Shown piece by piece: positions 37,330 to 46,091 of a stretch of 64,000 bases of DNA; the first letter of the stretch is position 1, and the number at the start of each line of letters is the position of its first letter. The notes below the pieces were generated by a model. It saw nothing but the letters and a program-made list of their open reading frames with translations, was not told where the DNA came from and searched no databases. This DNA is from Billgrantia antri (GTDB lineage Bacteria; Pseudomonadota; Gammaproteobacteria; Pseudomonadales; Halomonadaceae): contig NZ_JAHYCA010000005.1 of assembly GCF_019430905.1 (NCBI RefSeq), positions 248,001 to 312,000 on the forward strand, in the 5' to 3' direction. The position numbers and the translations under genes are program-made.

Positions 37330-38283
37330 CTAGCTTTCGTTTTCAAGGATATAGCGAGCAGCGTTCTCGTCGGTGACGAGCCCCTTGAGCCAGCCGCCAC
37401 GCAAGGCGGCAAGGAGGGCAGGTCCCTTGTCGCGACCGCCGGCAAGCGCAACTAGGGTCTGGTTGCGAAACATCGTCAGCGGGAGACTGGTGACGCGCCG
37501 AGTGATCGAGCACTCGATGACGGCGCCGTTGCGGTCGAGGGGCCAGCCGAGCAACTCGCCCACGGCATTGCGCGAGAGCAACTCGTCGAGCTCGGCTTCA
37601 CTGATGAAGTGATCTTGGAACAGGGTGGCCTGGCGATCGATGCGCCCTACCCCGATGTAGGCCGCCTCGGCATCCTTGGCGACCTCGACGATGGCCTGGA
37701 ACAGGCGCTGACCGAGCATTGCCTCCTTCTCCTCCACCGAGCCAGCCACCACCGGCGCTGGCAGCAGGAAGCGCTCGCCGCCGGTCTTGTCGGCCAGCAC
37801 CATCACCCCGTCGTAGCGGTTGGCGGATCCGTCGCGGGCAACGTTGCCCACCAGCGAGACGAAGCGGTGCTGGGGTCGCTCGATGCGGCTGAGCGCCTCC
37901 ACCGTAGCCCGCACCGAGCGCCCGGTGCCCAAGGACAGGGTCAAGGGTTCGGAGCGCTCGATCAGCCGGGCCAGCCGCTCCGCCCCTGCCACTGCCAGGT
38001 AGTGGGCGCTGCTCTCGAGGGCTTCCGGGTCGGCCGGCACCACGTCGCAGAACTCGAGTCCGAAGCGCTTGAGGAGGCTATCCGACATGACCATGCAATT
38101 GGCCAGCGGATGATCGATGTGCACCTTGACCAGCCCCTCCTGACGCGCCAGGGCCAACAGCCGCTGCACACCGGGGCGCGACACCCCGAGCTGGGTGGCG
38201 ATCTCGTCCTGGGTCCGCCCCCCCACGTAGGAGAGCCAGGCCGCACGCGCCGCCTGATCCAGCTTCAGCTCGAACTTGTCCAT
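37330..38283 (-). CDS. smoC: SorC/DeoR-family sugar-binding transcriptional regulator (SmoC type)
   Basis: 317 residues. The N-terminal helix-turn-helix is YVGGRTQDEIATQLGVSRPG (residues 20-39). A large sugar-phosphate-binding domain follows with the phosphosugar loop LSLGTGRSVRATV and YIGVGRIDRQAT. Proteins of this type control sorbitol/mannitol operons and sense the substrate or its phosphate. It is transcribed in the same direction as the smo operon, 160 bases upstream of smoE, probably from its own promoter. Confidence 0.9.
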   Translation of the reverse strand: MDKFELKLDQAARAAWLSYVGGRTQDEIATQLGVSRPGVQRLLALARQEGLVKVHIDHPLANCMVMSDSLLKRFGLEFCDVVPADPEALESSAHYLAVAGAERLARLIERSEPLTLSLGTGRSVRATVEALSRIERPQHRFVSLVGNVARDGSANRYDGVMVLADKTGGERFLLPAPVVAGSVEEKEAMLGQRLFQAIVEVAKDAEAAYIGVGRIDRQATLFQDHFISEAELDELLSRNAVGELLGWPLDRNGAVIECSITRRVTSLPLTMFRNQTLVALAGGRDKGPALLAALRGGWLKGLVTDENAARYILENES

Positions 38284-38325
38284 GTTACCCGTCCCTCATC
38301 GATTGCCCATCAGGCCGAGCCACGA

Positions 38326-38883
38326 TCATGCCGAACCAAAGTAGCGTTCGCGATCTTCGGCAGTAATATCGCTGATATGCAGGGGATAGTGGCCGTCGCC
38401 GCGGTCGGCATAGAAATGGCGCAGGGTGCGCTCGATGGTGGGAAAGGCCAACTCGTCCCAGGGGATCTCGTGCTCCTCGAACAGCGCCACCTCCAGGCTC
38501 TCGGGGCCGGCGGAGAAGCTGCCGGCGAGGTCGGCGCGAAAGATCATGTAGACCTGGTTGATGTGCGGCAGGTTGATCAGGGTATAGAGCCCATGGATTT
38601 CGACCTCGGCGCAAGCCTCCTCGCGAGTTTCACGAGCAGCGGCCTCGATGGTGGTCTCGGCGTTCTCCATGAACCCCGCCGGCAGGGTCCAGAAGCCCTT
38701 GCGCGGTGAGATTGCCCGGCGGCAGAGCAGGATCCGCGAGCCGCTCACCGGCAGAGTGCCCGCCACGATGCGCGGGTTCTGATAGTGGATCGAGCCGCAG
38801 GCGTCGCACAGGTACCTGGGCCGGTCGTCCCCTGCCGGGATCGCGAAGCGCACGGGTTGGCCGCAGTGGCTGCAGAAGTTCAT
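38326..38883 (-). CDS. Nudix hydrolase with zinc ribbon
   Basis: 185 residues. The N-terminal zinc ribbon has C4, C7, C26 and C29 ([15 protein letters not shown]). The Nudix box is [20 protein letters not shown] and its continuation. NudC-like NADH pyrophosphatases share this order but are longer; the domain is closest to ADP-ribose or nucleotide-sugar pyrophosphatases. Cytosolic. The start at 38883 begins with the zinc ribbon; the longer frame upstream is not needed. Divergent from the CoA pyrophosphatase-like gene. Confidence 0.88.
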   Translation of the reverse strand: MNFCSHCGQPVRFAIPAGDDRPRYLCDACGSIHYQNPRIVAGTLPVSGSRILLCRRAISPRKGFWTLPAGFMENAETTIEAAARETREEACAEVEIHGLYTLINLPHINQVYMIFRADLAGSFSAGPESLEVALFEEHEIPWDELAFPTIERTLRHFYADRGDGHYPLHISDITAEDRERYFGSA

Positions 38884-38953
38884 GGGTCTCCCTGGCAGGC
38901 TTGACGTCGGCGAAGGCCCCCGGGTAGAAGGAAGCAAAGCCGATGGAAACCCC

Positions 38954-39598
38954 ATGTTAGAGAATCTTCGCCAGCGCCTGCAAGCGCACGCTCCGCGCCG
39001 CCTGCGCCTCGACATGCCCCAGGCCGCGGTGTTGTTGCCGATCGTCGACCGCCCCGAGCCGACGCTGCTGTTCACCCGCCGGGCGGGCCATCTCACAACT
39101 CATAGCGGCCAGGTAGCGTTCCCCGGCGGCAAACGCGAGGAGGAGGACCGCGACCTGCTGTTCACCGCCCTGCGTGAGTCCGAAGAGGAGATCGCCCTGC
39201 CGCCGGAGCGGGTCGAGCTGCTCGGCCGCCTGTCGGACGTGATCTCGCTGCACGGCATCCTGGTCACGCCCTATGTGGGCCTGATTCCGCCCGACCTGCC
39301 GCTCGTGCCCGATCCCACCGAGCTGGATGCCATCTTCGAGGTGCCGCTCGAGCTCTTCCTCGAGGATCGCCGCCACCACACCGACGTGATTCCGGTGAAC
39401 GGCCGCCCTCACTACGTGCCCAGCTACCATACCCAGGGTCAGGTGATCTGGGGCCTCTCGGCAATGATGCTGGTGGAGCTGCTGGCCGAAGGATTCGAGC
39501 GCCCTATCAGCCTGTTCGATGAGCCACCACACGGTCGGCTATGCTATTTTCCCGAACGCCTGCTGCGCAGCTCGAAAACCGAGACGCGCCTTTCCTGA
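38954..39598 (+). CDS. Nudix hydrolase, probable CoA pyrophosphatase
   Basis: 214 residues. Carries the NuCoA signature ([20 protein letters not shown]) immediately before the Nudix box [20 protein letters not shown]. This combination defines the NudL/YeaB group that hydrolyses CoA to 3',5'-ADP and 4'-phosphopantetheine. The ATG at 38954 is chosen as the start of the domain; its ribosome binding site is weak and an upstream ATG at 38882 is in frame. Next gene begins 29 bases downstream. Confidence 0.88.
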   Translation: MLENLRQRLQAHAPRRLRLDMPQAAVLLPIVDRPEPTLLFTRRAGHLTTHSGQVAFPGGKREEEDRDLLFTALRESEEEIALPPERVELLGRLSDVISLHGILVTPYVGLIPPDLPLVPDPTELDAIFEVPLELFLEDRRHHTDVIPVNGRPHYVPSYHTQGQVIWGLSAMMLVELLAEGFERPISLFDEPPHGRLCYFPERLLRSSKTETRLS

Positions 39599-39627
39599 GA
39601 GCCTGCCCCGGAGGTCCTGCCTCGTCC

Positions 39628-40287
39628 ATGTCGCTGCTCACCCGACCGGCCTTTGCGGCCAGCGCCCTGCCTCAGTTGGTCGACGCCCTGGTGGAACAGG
39701 GCTGGTACATCGGCGAAGGCTTTCTCGACCCGGAGCTGTGCCACGACCTGTACCGGGAGCTTTCGGAGATGGCCGATCACGATATCCTGGCCGCCGCCGG
39801 CATCGGTCGCGGCGACGAGCACCAGCTGCGCCGCGACATCCGCGGCGATGCCATCCGCTGGCTCGACCGTGAAAGCCTGGCCCAGCGCCGCTATCTCGAA
39901 GCCATGGGCGAGCTGCAGAACGAGCTGAACCAGGCGCTGTACCTGGGGCTATTCGAATACGAGGCCCACTTCGCCCACTACCCGCCCGGAGCCTTCTACA
40001 AGAAGCATCTGGACAGCTTTCGCGGTCGCGCCAACCGGGTCGTCTCCACGGTGGGTTACCTCAATCCCGACTGGCCGACGGATGGCGGCGGCGAGATGGC
40101 GATCTTTGCCACCGACGATCCTGAGCGGGAAGTGGCCCGGGTGCGTCCCGAAGCCGGCAACTTCGCCTGCTTTCTCTCCGAAAACGTGCCCCACGAGGTG
40201 CTGCCGACCCGCCTGCCACGGGCCAGCATCGCCGGCTGGTTCCGGCGCAACGCCTCGCTGGGCGGCCGGGTGGATCCGGCGCGCTGA
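39628..40287 (+). CDS. 2-oxoglutarate/Fe(II)-dependent prolyl hydroxylase-like oxygenase
   Basis: 219 residues. Double-stranded beta-helix with iron ligands H127, D129 (FYKKHLDSF) and H189 (ENVPHEVLP). The 2-oxoglutarate-binding arginine is R198 (LPRASIAGWFRRN). Close to bacterial P4H-like proteins of the 2OG-FeII_Oxy_3 group; the substrate could be a protein proline or a small molecule. The start is uncertain because GGAGGT is 12 bases upstream; a longer frame opens at 39541. Its stop overlaps the histidine kinase start by one base. Confidence 0.85.
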   Translation: MSLLTRPAFAASALPQLVDALVEQGWYIGEGFLDPELCHDLYRELSEMADHDILAAAGIGRGDEHQLRRDIRGDAIRWLDRESLAQRRYLEAMGELQNELNQALYLGLFEYEAHFAHYPPGAFYKKHLDSFRGRANRVVSTVGYLNPDWPTDGGGEMAIFATDDPEREVARVRPEAGNFACFLSENVPHEVLPTRLPRASIAGWFRRNASLGGRVDPAR

Positions 40288-41888
40288 TGGCAAGCGAGAT
40301 CGAGGCGCTGCGCGCACGCCTGGCCGAGCTCGAGGCCCGCAATGCCGCGCTTGAGCTAAGAGAAAAAGAGTTTGAAACGAGGATCGCCGAGCTCGACGAG
40401 GAGAAGCGCCACTATCAGTGGCTGGCCGAGAGTACAACCGACCTGATCTCGCGCCATGCCCGCGACGGCACCTTTCTCTATGCCTCCCAGGCCGCCCGCG
40501 AACTGCTCGGCTACGAACCGGAGGAACTGATCGGCGTCTCGGCCTACGACCTGTTCCACCCGTCCGATCTTGCCGACCTGCTCAACAAGTCTCCGCGGGT
40601 CTACTACCACGACGGCTTCTACCAGCAGACCTACCGCTTCCGCGCCAAGAGCGGCCGCTACGTGTGGTTCGAAACCACCAGCCGCACGCGCCGCGACCCG
40701 GCCAGCGGCGAGCTGATCGACGTGCTCTGTGTGTCGCGCGACGTGGGTCGACGCATTCATGCCGAGGCCAACCGCGAGCGCCTGGCCAGAGTGGTGGAAT
40801 CGACCACCGACTACGTGCTGTTCTGCGATGGCGACGAGCGGCTGTTCTACTCCAACGAGGCGGCCAGAAGGCTGCTGGGCCTGCCGCGCGAAGGGCTCGA
40901 TGCTGGGCTCGAGCGGGCCTATACGCCGGCGTCACTGACCATTCTGCGCGAGATCGTGTTGCCCGCCGTGGCCCGCTACGGCTCCTGGAGCGGCGAGCTG
41001 GAGATGCCAGGGCCCCGGGGGGCGGTACCGGTGCTCAGCGTGGTACTGGCCCACCGCGGCCCGGGGGCCGAACCCGACCACCTTTCGCTGCTCAACCGCG
41101 ACATCGGCCTGCGCAAGGCCGCCGAGGCCCAGGCCCGGCGCCACCAGGAGCAGATCGCCCACGCCAACCGCCTGGCGACGACCGGTGAGCTGGCCTCCAA
41201 TATCGCTCATGAACTCAACCAGCCGCTGGGTGCCATCGGCAACTATGCCAGCGGGGCGCTGATGCAGCTCGCGGCCGACCCGGAACGCCCCGCCAGAGAC
41301 CTGACCCTACCGCTCACACGCATCGACGAGCAGGTGCAGCGGCTCGGAGAGCGCCTGCGCCACATTCGCGCCTTCGTGCGCAAGGGGCAGACCCGGCCGC
41401 GCCCGGTCGTGCTGCTCGACGCGGTCGACGCCGCCTGCCGCCTGTGCGAATGGCAGTACCAGCAGGCAGGCATTGGTCTCGAGCACGAGCTGCCGGAAGC
41501 ATTGCCGCGCGTTTTGGCCGATCCCATTGCCTTGGAGCAGGTGCTGGTCAATTTATTGCTCAACGCGCTGGAGGCGAGCCGCGAGCACCCCGGAGCGGCA
41601 CGGGTGGCGGTTCGCGCTCACCAGAGCGGGCCCCGCGAAGTGACCTTCAGCGTCAACGACCAGGGGCCTGGCGTCAGCGAGGCTGAGGCTCAGGCGATCT
41701 TCGCTCCCTTCCACTCAAGCCGCCCCGAGGGACTGGGCATGGGGCTCGCCATCAGCCGCTCGTTGATGGAAGCCATGGGCGGCAGCCTGGAACTGGCCAA
41801 CGGTTCCGAGGGCGCCACCTTTGCGGGTACACTGCCAACCGAACCGCCACCGGCCCATCGCCGCGTACCGCCCCGGAGCCAGCCGTGA
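40287..41888 (+). CDS. Cytosolic PAS-domain sensor histidine kinase (FixL-like)
   Basis: 533 residues, no membrane segment. N-terminal coiled coil (residues 2-45), PAS 1 (about 45-155, TDLISRHARDGTFLYAS), PAS 2 (about 162-275), and the HisKA domain with phospho-acceptor H308 in ASNIAHELNQPLG. HATPase has NLLLNALEA, NDQGPGVS and GLGMGLAISRS. The HELNQPL sequence is that of the FixL/TodS-like group. Signal unknown; no haem-binding His in PAS 1 is obvious. Overlaps its response regulator by 4 bases. Confidence 0.92.
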   Translation: MASEIEALRARLAELEARNAALELREKEFETRIAELDEEKRHYQWLAESTTDLISRHARDGTFLYASQAARELLGYEPEELIGVSAYDLFHPSDLADLLNKSPRVYYHDGFYQQTYRFRAKSGRYVWFETTSRTRRDPASGELIDVLCVSRDVGRRIHAEANRERLARVVESTTDYVLFCDGDERLFYSNEAARRLLGLPREGLDAGLERAYTPASLTILREIVLPAVARYGSWSGELEMPGPRGAVPVLSVVLAHRGPGAEPDHLSLLNRDIGLRKAAEAQARRHQEQIAHANRLATTGELASNIAHELNQPLGAIGNYASGALMQLAADPERPARDLTLPLTRIDEQVQRLGERLRHIRAFVRKGQTRPRPVVLLDAVDAACRLCEWQYQQAGIGLEHELPEALPRVLADPIALEQVLVNLLLNALEASREHPGAARVAVRAHQSGPREVTFSVNDQGPGVSEAEAQAIFAPFHSSRPEGLGMGLAISRSLMEAMGGSLELANGSEGATFAGTLPTEPPPAHRRVPPRSQP

Positions 41889-42514
41889 CCAAGCCTACCC
41901 CTCCTTGTATCGCCGTGGTCGACGACGACGAGGCACTGCGCGACTCGCTGGCCTGGCTGCTCGACTCCGTGGGTCTGGCTACCCGCGCCTTCGCCGATGG
42001 CGAGGCGTTCCTCGCCGCCAATCCGGACGCCTTCGACGCCGTGCTGCTGGACGTACGCATGCCGGGGCTCTCCGGCCTGCAGGTGCAGCAACGGCTCAAC
42101 GAGCACGGCACCACCGTGCCGGTGATCTTCATGACCGGCCACGGCGACGTGCCCATGGCCGTCGCCGCGCTCAAATCCGGCGCCTTCGATTTCATCGAGA
42201 AGCCGTTCAATCACCAGCAACTGATCGACGCCGTACAGCAAGCACTGGCCGAGCATCAGCACCAGCGGGCGATACGCGAGCGGCTCGATGCCCTGCGCGA
42301 GCGTTATGACGCTCTGCGTCCCAAGGAACGTGAAATAGTGGTACTCGTCGCCGAGGGCCTGACCAGCCGGGAAATCGCAGCGCGGCTCGACGTCAGTGCC
42401 AAGACCGTTGAAGTCTATCGGCTGCGAGCGATGAAGGAATTGGGTGCCGGTAGTCTCGCCGAGCTGGTGCGCCTCTGTGTGGCGCTGGGTCTGGTCGGGT
42501 CGTTGCCTGAATGA
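41885..42514 (+). CDS. FixJ/NarL-type response regulator
   Basis: 209 residues: receiver domain with D56 (LLDVRMPG) and K106 (DFIEKPF), and a LuxR-type helix-turn-helix (PKEREIVVLVAEGLTSREIA, then TVEVYRLRAMKEL). The linker and the HTH sequence fit the FixJ/TodT/StyR branch, which activates catabolic or respiratory genes. Target genes are not evident. Overlapped ATGA with the kinase gene; an intrinsic terminator follows at once. Confidence 0.93.
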   Translation: MTKPTPPCIAVVDDDEALRDSLAWLLDSVGLATRAFADGEAFLAANPDAFDAVLLDVRMPGLSGLQVQQRLNEHGTTVPVIFMTGHGDVPMAVAALKSGAFDFIEKPFNHQQLIDAVQQALAEHQHQRAIRERLDALRERYDALRPKEREIVVLVAEGLTSREIAARLDVSAKTVEVYRLRAMKELGAGSLAELVRLCVALGLVGSLPE

Positions 42515-42552
42515 GCCGCACCGCTCTCCCCGGAGAGCGGTGCGGCTTTCTT
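42514..42552 (+). terminator. Intrinsic terminator of the kinase/regulator operon
   Basis: A 16-bp perfect stem (AGCCGCACCGCTCTCC / GGAGAGCGGTGCGGCT) with a 2-base loop, followed by TTCTT. It begins at the stop codon of the response regulator. Confidence 0.9.
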
Positions 42553-42584
42553 GCTGACGCTACCGAGGCATGCGCAGCGACGAC

Positions 42585-42932
42585 TCAGTCGACGGCCTCG
42601 AGCGAGACGATCTCGTAAGCGGTCTCGCCAACCTGGCGCAGCACGAAGCGTACCCGATCCTCCACCTTGACCTGCCCGGCCAGCACTGGGTCCGCCAAGG
42701 CGATCGCCATGGTCATGGCCGGCCAGCGCAGCTCGGCAATAGGCTCATGAGCCAACGTGACGCTGGCGCCATCATCGGCCACCGACTGTACCGTACCGAC
42801 GCCCTCCGCTGTGCGCATCACCTGCTGCCCATTCATCGCCATGTCGCCATGCCCATGTTCATCGCTCGCGACGGCCAGCCCGGCCAGGAGCAGGCTCGTT
42901 GCGACGGTCGTATACCGCATGAAGTTTTTCAT
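42585..42932 (-). CDS. cusF: Periplasmic copper/silver-binding protein CusF
   Basis: 115-residue periplasmic metallochaperone. Signal peptide (TTVATSLLLAGLAVA). CusF fold with the Cu(I)/Ag(I) ligands H62, W70 (cation-pi), M73 and M75 in AHEPIAELRWPAMTM. A His-rich stretch DEHGHGDMAM precedes it. It hands Cu(I) to the CusCBA pump. It is the last gene of the cus operon; AAGGAAG 9 bases before the ATG supports the start. Confidence 0.92.
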   Translation of the reverse strand: MKNFMRYTTVATSLLLAGLAVASDEHGHGDMAMNGQQVMRTAEGVGTVQSVADDGASVTLAHEPIAELRWPAMTMAIALADPVLAGQVKVEDRVRFVLRQVGETAYEIVSLEAVD

Positions 42933-42933
42933 C

Positions 42934-45900
42934 TTAGTGGCTTCCTTCAAGAGTCATGTCAGTGCGCTCGGCTTTGTGTGGAACGGTTTCGGGAAACCGC
43001 CTGCGTTGCCAGAGCCAATAGAGAACGGGAATGAGCAGCAGCGATACCAGTGGAGCGGAGATCATGCCGCCAACGACAGGGGTAGCAATCCGCTGCATGG
43101 CCTCGGAGCCGGGGCCGGAATCCAGCAGCAGCGGGCTCAGACCCAGCACGACTGTCAGTGACGTCATGGCCTTGGGGCGCACGCGCATGACGGCACCTTC
43201 GATAATTGCTTCGCGTAGCTCACCACGAGAGCGAGGCTGGCGCTGCTCCACCGCCCCTTTGACATACATCAGCATCACCACGGCGAACTCCGCCGCCAGC
43301 CCGATCAGCAGGATGAAGCCTGCCGCTACGGCCACCGAGACGTCGTAGGCCAGCCAGTGCAGCAGCCACACGCCACCGACGGCGGCGAAAGGCAGCGATC
43401 CCATCAGCATGAAAGTCTCGGCGGCATTGCGGAAACACAGGTAGAGCAGCAGGAAGATCAGCACGATGGTCACCGGAACCACCCACTGAAGCCGCTCCTT
43501 GGCTCGCTCCATGTACTCGTACTGCCCTGACCAGGTCACCGAATACCCCGCCGGCAACGTGACCTGTTCCATCACTTTCTGGCGCGCCTCGTCCACGTAG
43601 CTGCCGATATCGCGCCCGCGGATGTCGACCACCACCCAGCCATTGAGTCGGGCGTTCTCCGTTCGAATCATGGCGGGTCCGTCGACGATATCGACCTGCG
43701 CCAGCGCCTGAAGCGGCAGGTAGGCCCCGGTCGAGGTGATCACCGGCAGGTCGCGCAAGCGCTCGAGAGAGTCGCGCCAGTCCTGGGGGTAGCGCAAATT
43801 GATGGGATAGCGCTCGAGGCCCTCGACGGTTTCGCTGACGTTCATCCCCCCGACTGCGGTCTGGATGATGGCCTGCAAGTCACTGACATTGACGCCATGG
43901 CGTGCGGCGGCACGTCGGTCGATATCCACTTCGACGTAACGCCCGCCCGCAGTGCGATCAGCATAAGCCGATGCCGTACCCGGCACATTCTGCAGCACCC
44001 GTTCAATCTCGCGACCGATGCGTTCGATCTCCCCCAGATCGGAGCCGGCCACCTTGATGCCTACCGGCGAGCGAATGCCGGTCGAGAGCATGTCGATGCG
44101 TGTCTTGATCGGCGGTACCCAGACGTTCGCTACCCCCGGAAAGCTGACCGTCTCGTCCAGCTCGCGGATGATGTCGTCCTTGGTCATCCCCTCGCGCCAC
44201 TGGTCACGAGGCTTGAAACGGATAACGGTCTCCAGCATGCCGATCGGCGCCGGGTCGGTCGCGGTGTCGGCGCGCCCCGCCTTGCCGAAGACGCGTTCGA
44301 CCTCCGGCACCGACATGATCAGGCGGTTCGTCTGCTGCACGAATTCACGCACTTTTCCGATAGAGACACCGGGCTCCAGCGACGGCATGTACATGAGATC
44401 GCCTTCGTCCAGTTGAGGCATGAACTCGCTGCCCAGCTTACCGGCCGGATAGATCACGCTGGCGGCCAGAAGTATGGCGGCCACGACGGTTGCCCAGGGG
44501 TAGCGCAACAGCGCATCCAGCCCCGGTCGGTAGATGGCAATCAACATGCGGCTGAGCGGATGCGCGGCTTCGGGGCGAATCCGCCCACGCACCAGGTAGC
44601 CCATCAGCACCGGCACCAGGGTGATACCCAGCCCGGCCGCTGCCGCCATGGCATAGGTACCGGTAAAGGCGAGCGGGGAAAACATGCGCCCTTCCTGGCC
44701 TTGCAAGGTGAAAAGGGGCAGGAAGCTGGCCACGATGATCAGCAGCGCGAAGAAGATCGGCCGGCCCGTCTCCTTGGCCGCCTCGGCCACGGTGTGCCAG
44801 CGGTCCTCGCCCGGCGGCGCCTTTTCCAGCCGCTTGTGCAGGTTCTCCACCATGACGATGGCGGCATCCACCATGGCACCGATCGTCACGGCGATGCCCC
44901 CGAGCGACATGATATTGGCGTTGATGCCCTTGGCCTGCATGATCATCAATGCCGCCAGGATGCCAATCGGCAAGGCCACGATGGCCACCAGGGCCGAGCG
45001 AAAGTGCAGCAGGAAGACGACACAGACCAGCGCGATGATCGCAAATTCCTGCAGCAGCTTGACCGTCAGGTTGTCCACGGACTCCTGGATCAGTACCGAA
45101 CGATCGTAGGTCTCCACGATCTCGACGCCTTGCGGCAGGCTCGCGCGCAGCTCATCAAGGCGCGCCTTCACGCGCTCGATGGTGGCCAGCGCATTCTCGC
45201 CATGGCGCATGACGACCAAGGCACCCACGACTTCTCCCTCGCCATTCAGCTCAGCGATGCCGCGCCGGGCCGCGGGGCCGACGCGGATCTCGGCCACGTC
45301 TTCGAGCAACACCGGCGTGCCGTCGTTGCCCAGGCCGACGGGCACCAGACTGAGTTCCTCGATGCCGGTCAGATACCCCCGCGAACGGACCATATACTCC
45401 GCTTCGCTCATCTCGATCACGGAACCGCCCGCTTCACGGTTCGCCCCCGAGATGGCGGAGCGAATCCCCGCCAGGGTCAAACCGTAGGCTCGCGCCCGAT
45501 TGGGGTCCAACACCACCTGGTACTGCCTGACCATTCCGCCCAGCGTGGCGACCTCGGAGACCCCGGCCACGGATTGCAGCTCGTACTTGAGGAACCAATC
45601 CTGCAGCGAGCGCAGGTCCGCCAGGTCGAGCTCTCCGCTGCGGTCGACCAGGGCGTACTGGTAGACCCAGCCAACTCCCGTCGCATCGGGCCCCAGGGCA
45701 GGCTGTGCGCCCTCCGGCATGCTGGGTGCCACCTGGCTCAGGTACTCCAGCACGCGGGAGCGGGCCCAGTAGGGGTCGGTGCCGTCCTCGAACAGCACGT
45801 AGACATAGGAGTCGCCGAACATGGAGAAACCACGGACGTCCCTCGCCTTGGGCACGGCCAGCATCGCCGTCGACAGCGGGTAGGTCACCTGATCCTCAAT

Positions 45901-46080
45901 CACCTGGGGTGCCTGGCCTGGATAGCTGGTCTTGACGATCACCTGGACGTCGGACAGGTCCGGGATCGCATCCAAGGGCATCTGTCGGCCCATGAAAACT
46001 CCCCAGACAACGAAGATGGCAGTCGCCAAGAGCACCAGCAGACGATTCTGCAACGACCACTCGATGATCCTTTCGATCAT
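42934..46080 (-). CDS. cusA: Heavy-metal RND efflux pump CusA
   Basis: 1048-residue HME-family proton-driven transporter for Cu(I)/Ag(I). N-terminus IIEWSLQNRLLVLLATAIFV is TM1, DAIPDLSDVQVIVKT is the HME signature, and the TM4 acid GAMVDAAIVMVENLHKR is the proton relay. Met-rich cleft residues are present but their exact positions were not aligned. It exports copper from periplasm or cytosol through CusBC. The ends touch cusF downstream and lie 11 bases after cusB. Confidence 0.95.
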   Translation of the reverse strand: MIERIIEWSLQNRLLVLLATAIFVVWGVFMGRQMPLDAIPDLSDVQVIVKTSYPGQAPQVIEDQVTYPLSTAMLAVPKARDVRGFSMFGDSYVYVLFEDGTDPYWARSRVLEYLSQVAPSMPEGAQPALGPDATGVGWVYQYALVDRSGELDLADLRSLQDWFLKYELQSVAGVSEVATLGGMVRQYQVVLDPNRARAYGLTLAGIRSAISGANREAGGSVIEMSEAEYMVRSRGYLTGIEELSLVPVGLGNDGTPVLLEDVAEIRVGPAARRGIAELNGEGEVVGALVVMRHGENALATIERVKARLDELRASLPQGVEIVETYDRSVLIQESVDNLTVKLLQEFAIIALVCVVFLLHFRSALVAIVALPIGILAALMIMQAKGINANIMSLGGIAVTIGAMVDAAIVMVENLHKRLEKAPPGEDRWHTVAEAAKETGRPIFFALLIIVASFLPLFTLQGQEGRMFSPLAFTGTYAMAAAAGLGITLVPVLMGYLVRGRIRPEAAHPLSRMLIAIYRPGLDALLRYPWATVVAAILLAASVIYPAGKLGSEFMPQLDEGDLMYMPSLEPGVSIGKVREFVQQTNRLIMSVPEVERVFGKAGRADTATDPAPIGMLETVIRFKPRDQWREGMTKDDIIRELDETVSFPGVANVWVPPIKTRIDMLSTGIRSPVGIKVAGSDLGEIERIGREIERVLQNVPGTASAYADRTAGGRYVEVDIDRRAAARHGVNVSDLQAIIQTAVGGMNVSETVEGLERYPINLRYPQDWRDSLERLRDLPVITSTGAYLPLQALAQVDIVDGPAMIRTENARLNGWVVVDIRGRDIGSYVDEARQKVMEQVTLPAGYSVTWSGQYEYMERAKERLQWVVPVTIVLIFLLLYLCFRNAAETFMLMGSLPFAAVGGVWLLHWLAYDVSVAVAAGFILLIGLAAEFAVVMLMYVKGAVEQRQPRSRGELREAIIEGAVMRVRPKAMTSLTVVLGLSPLLLDSGPGSEAMQRIATPVVGGMISAPLVSLLLIPVLYWLWQRRRFPETVPHKAERTDMTLEGSH

Positions 46081-46091
46081 GTTGCGACTCC

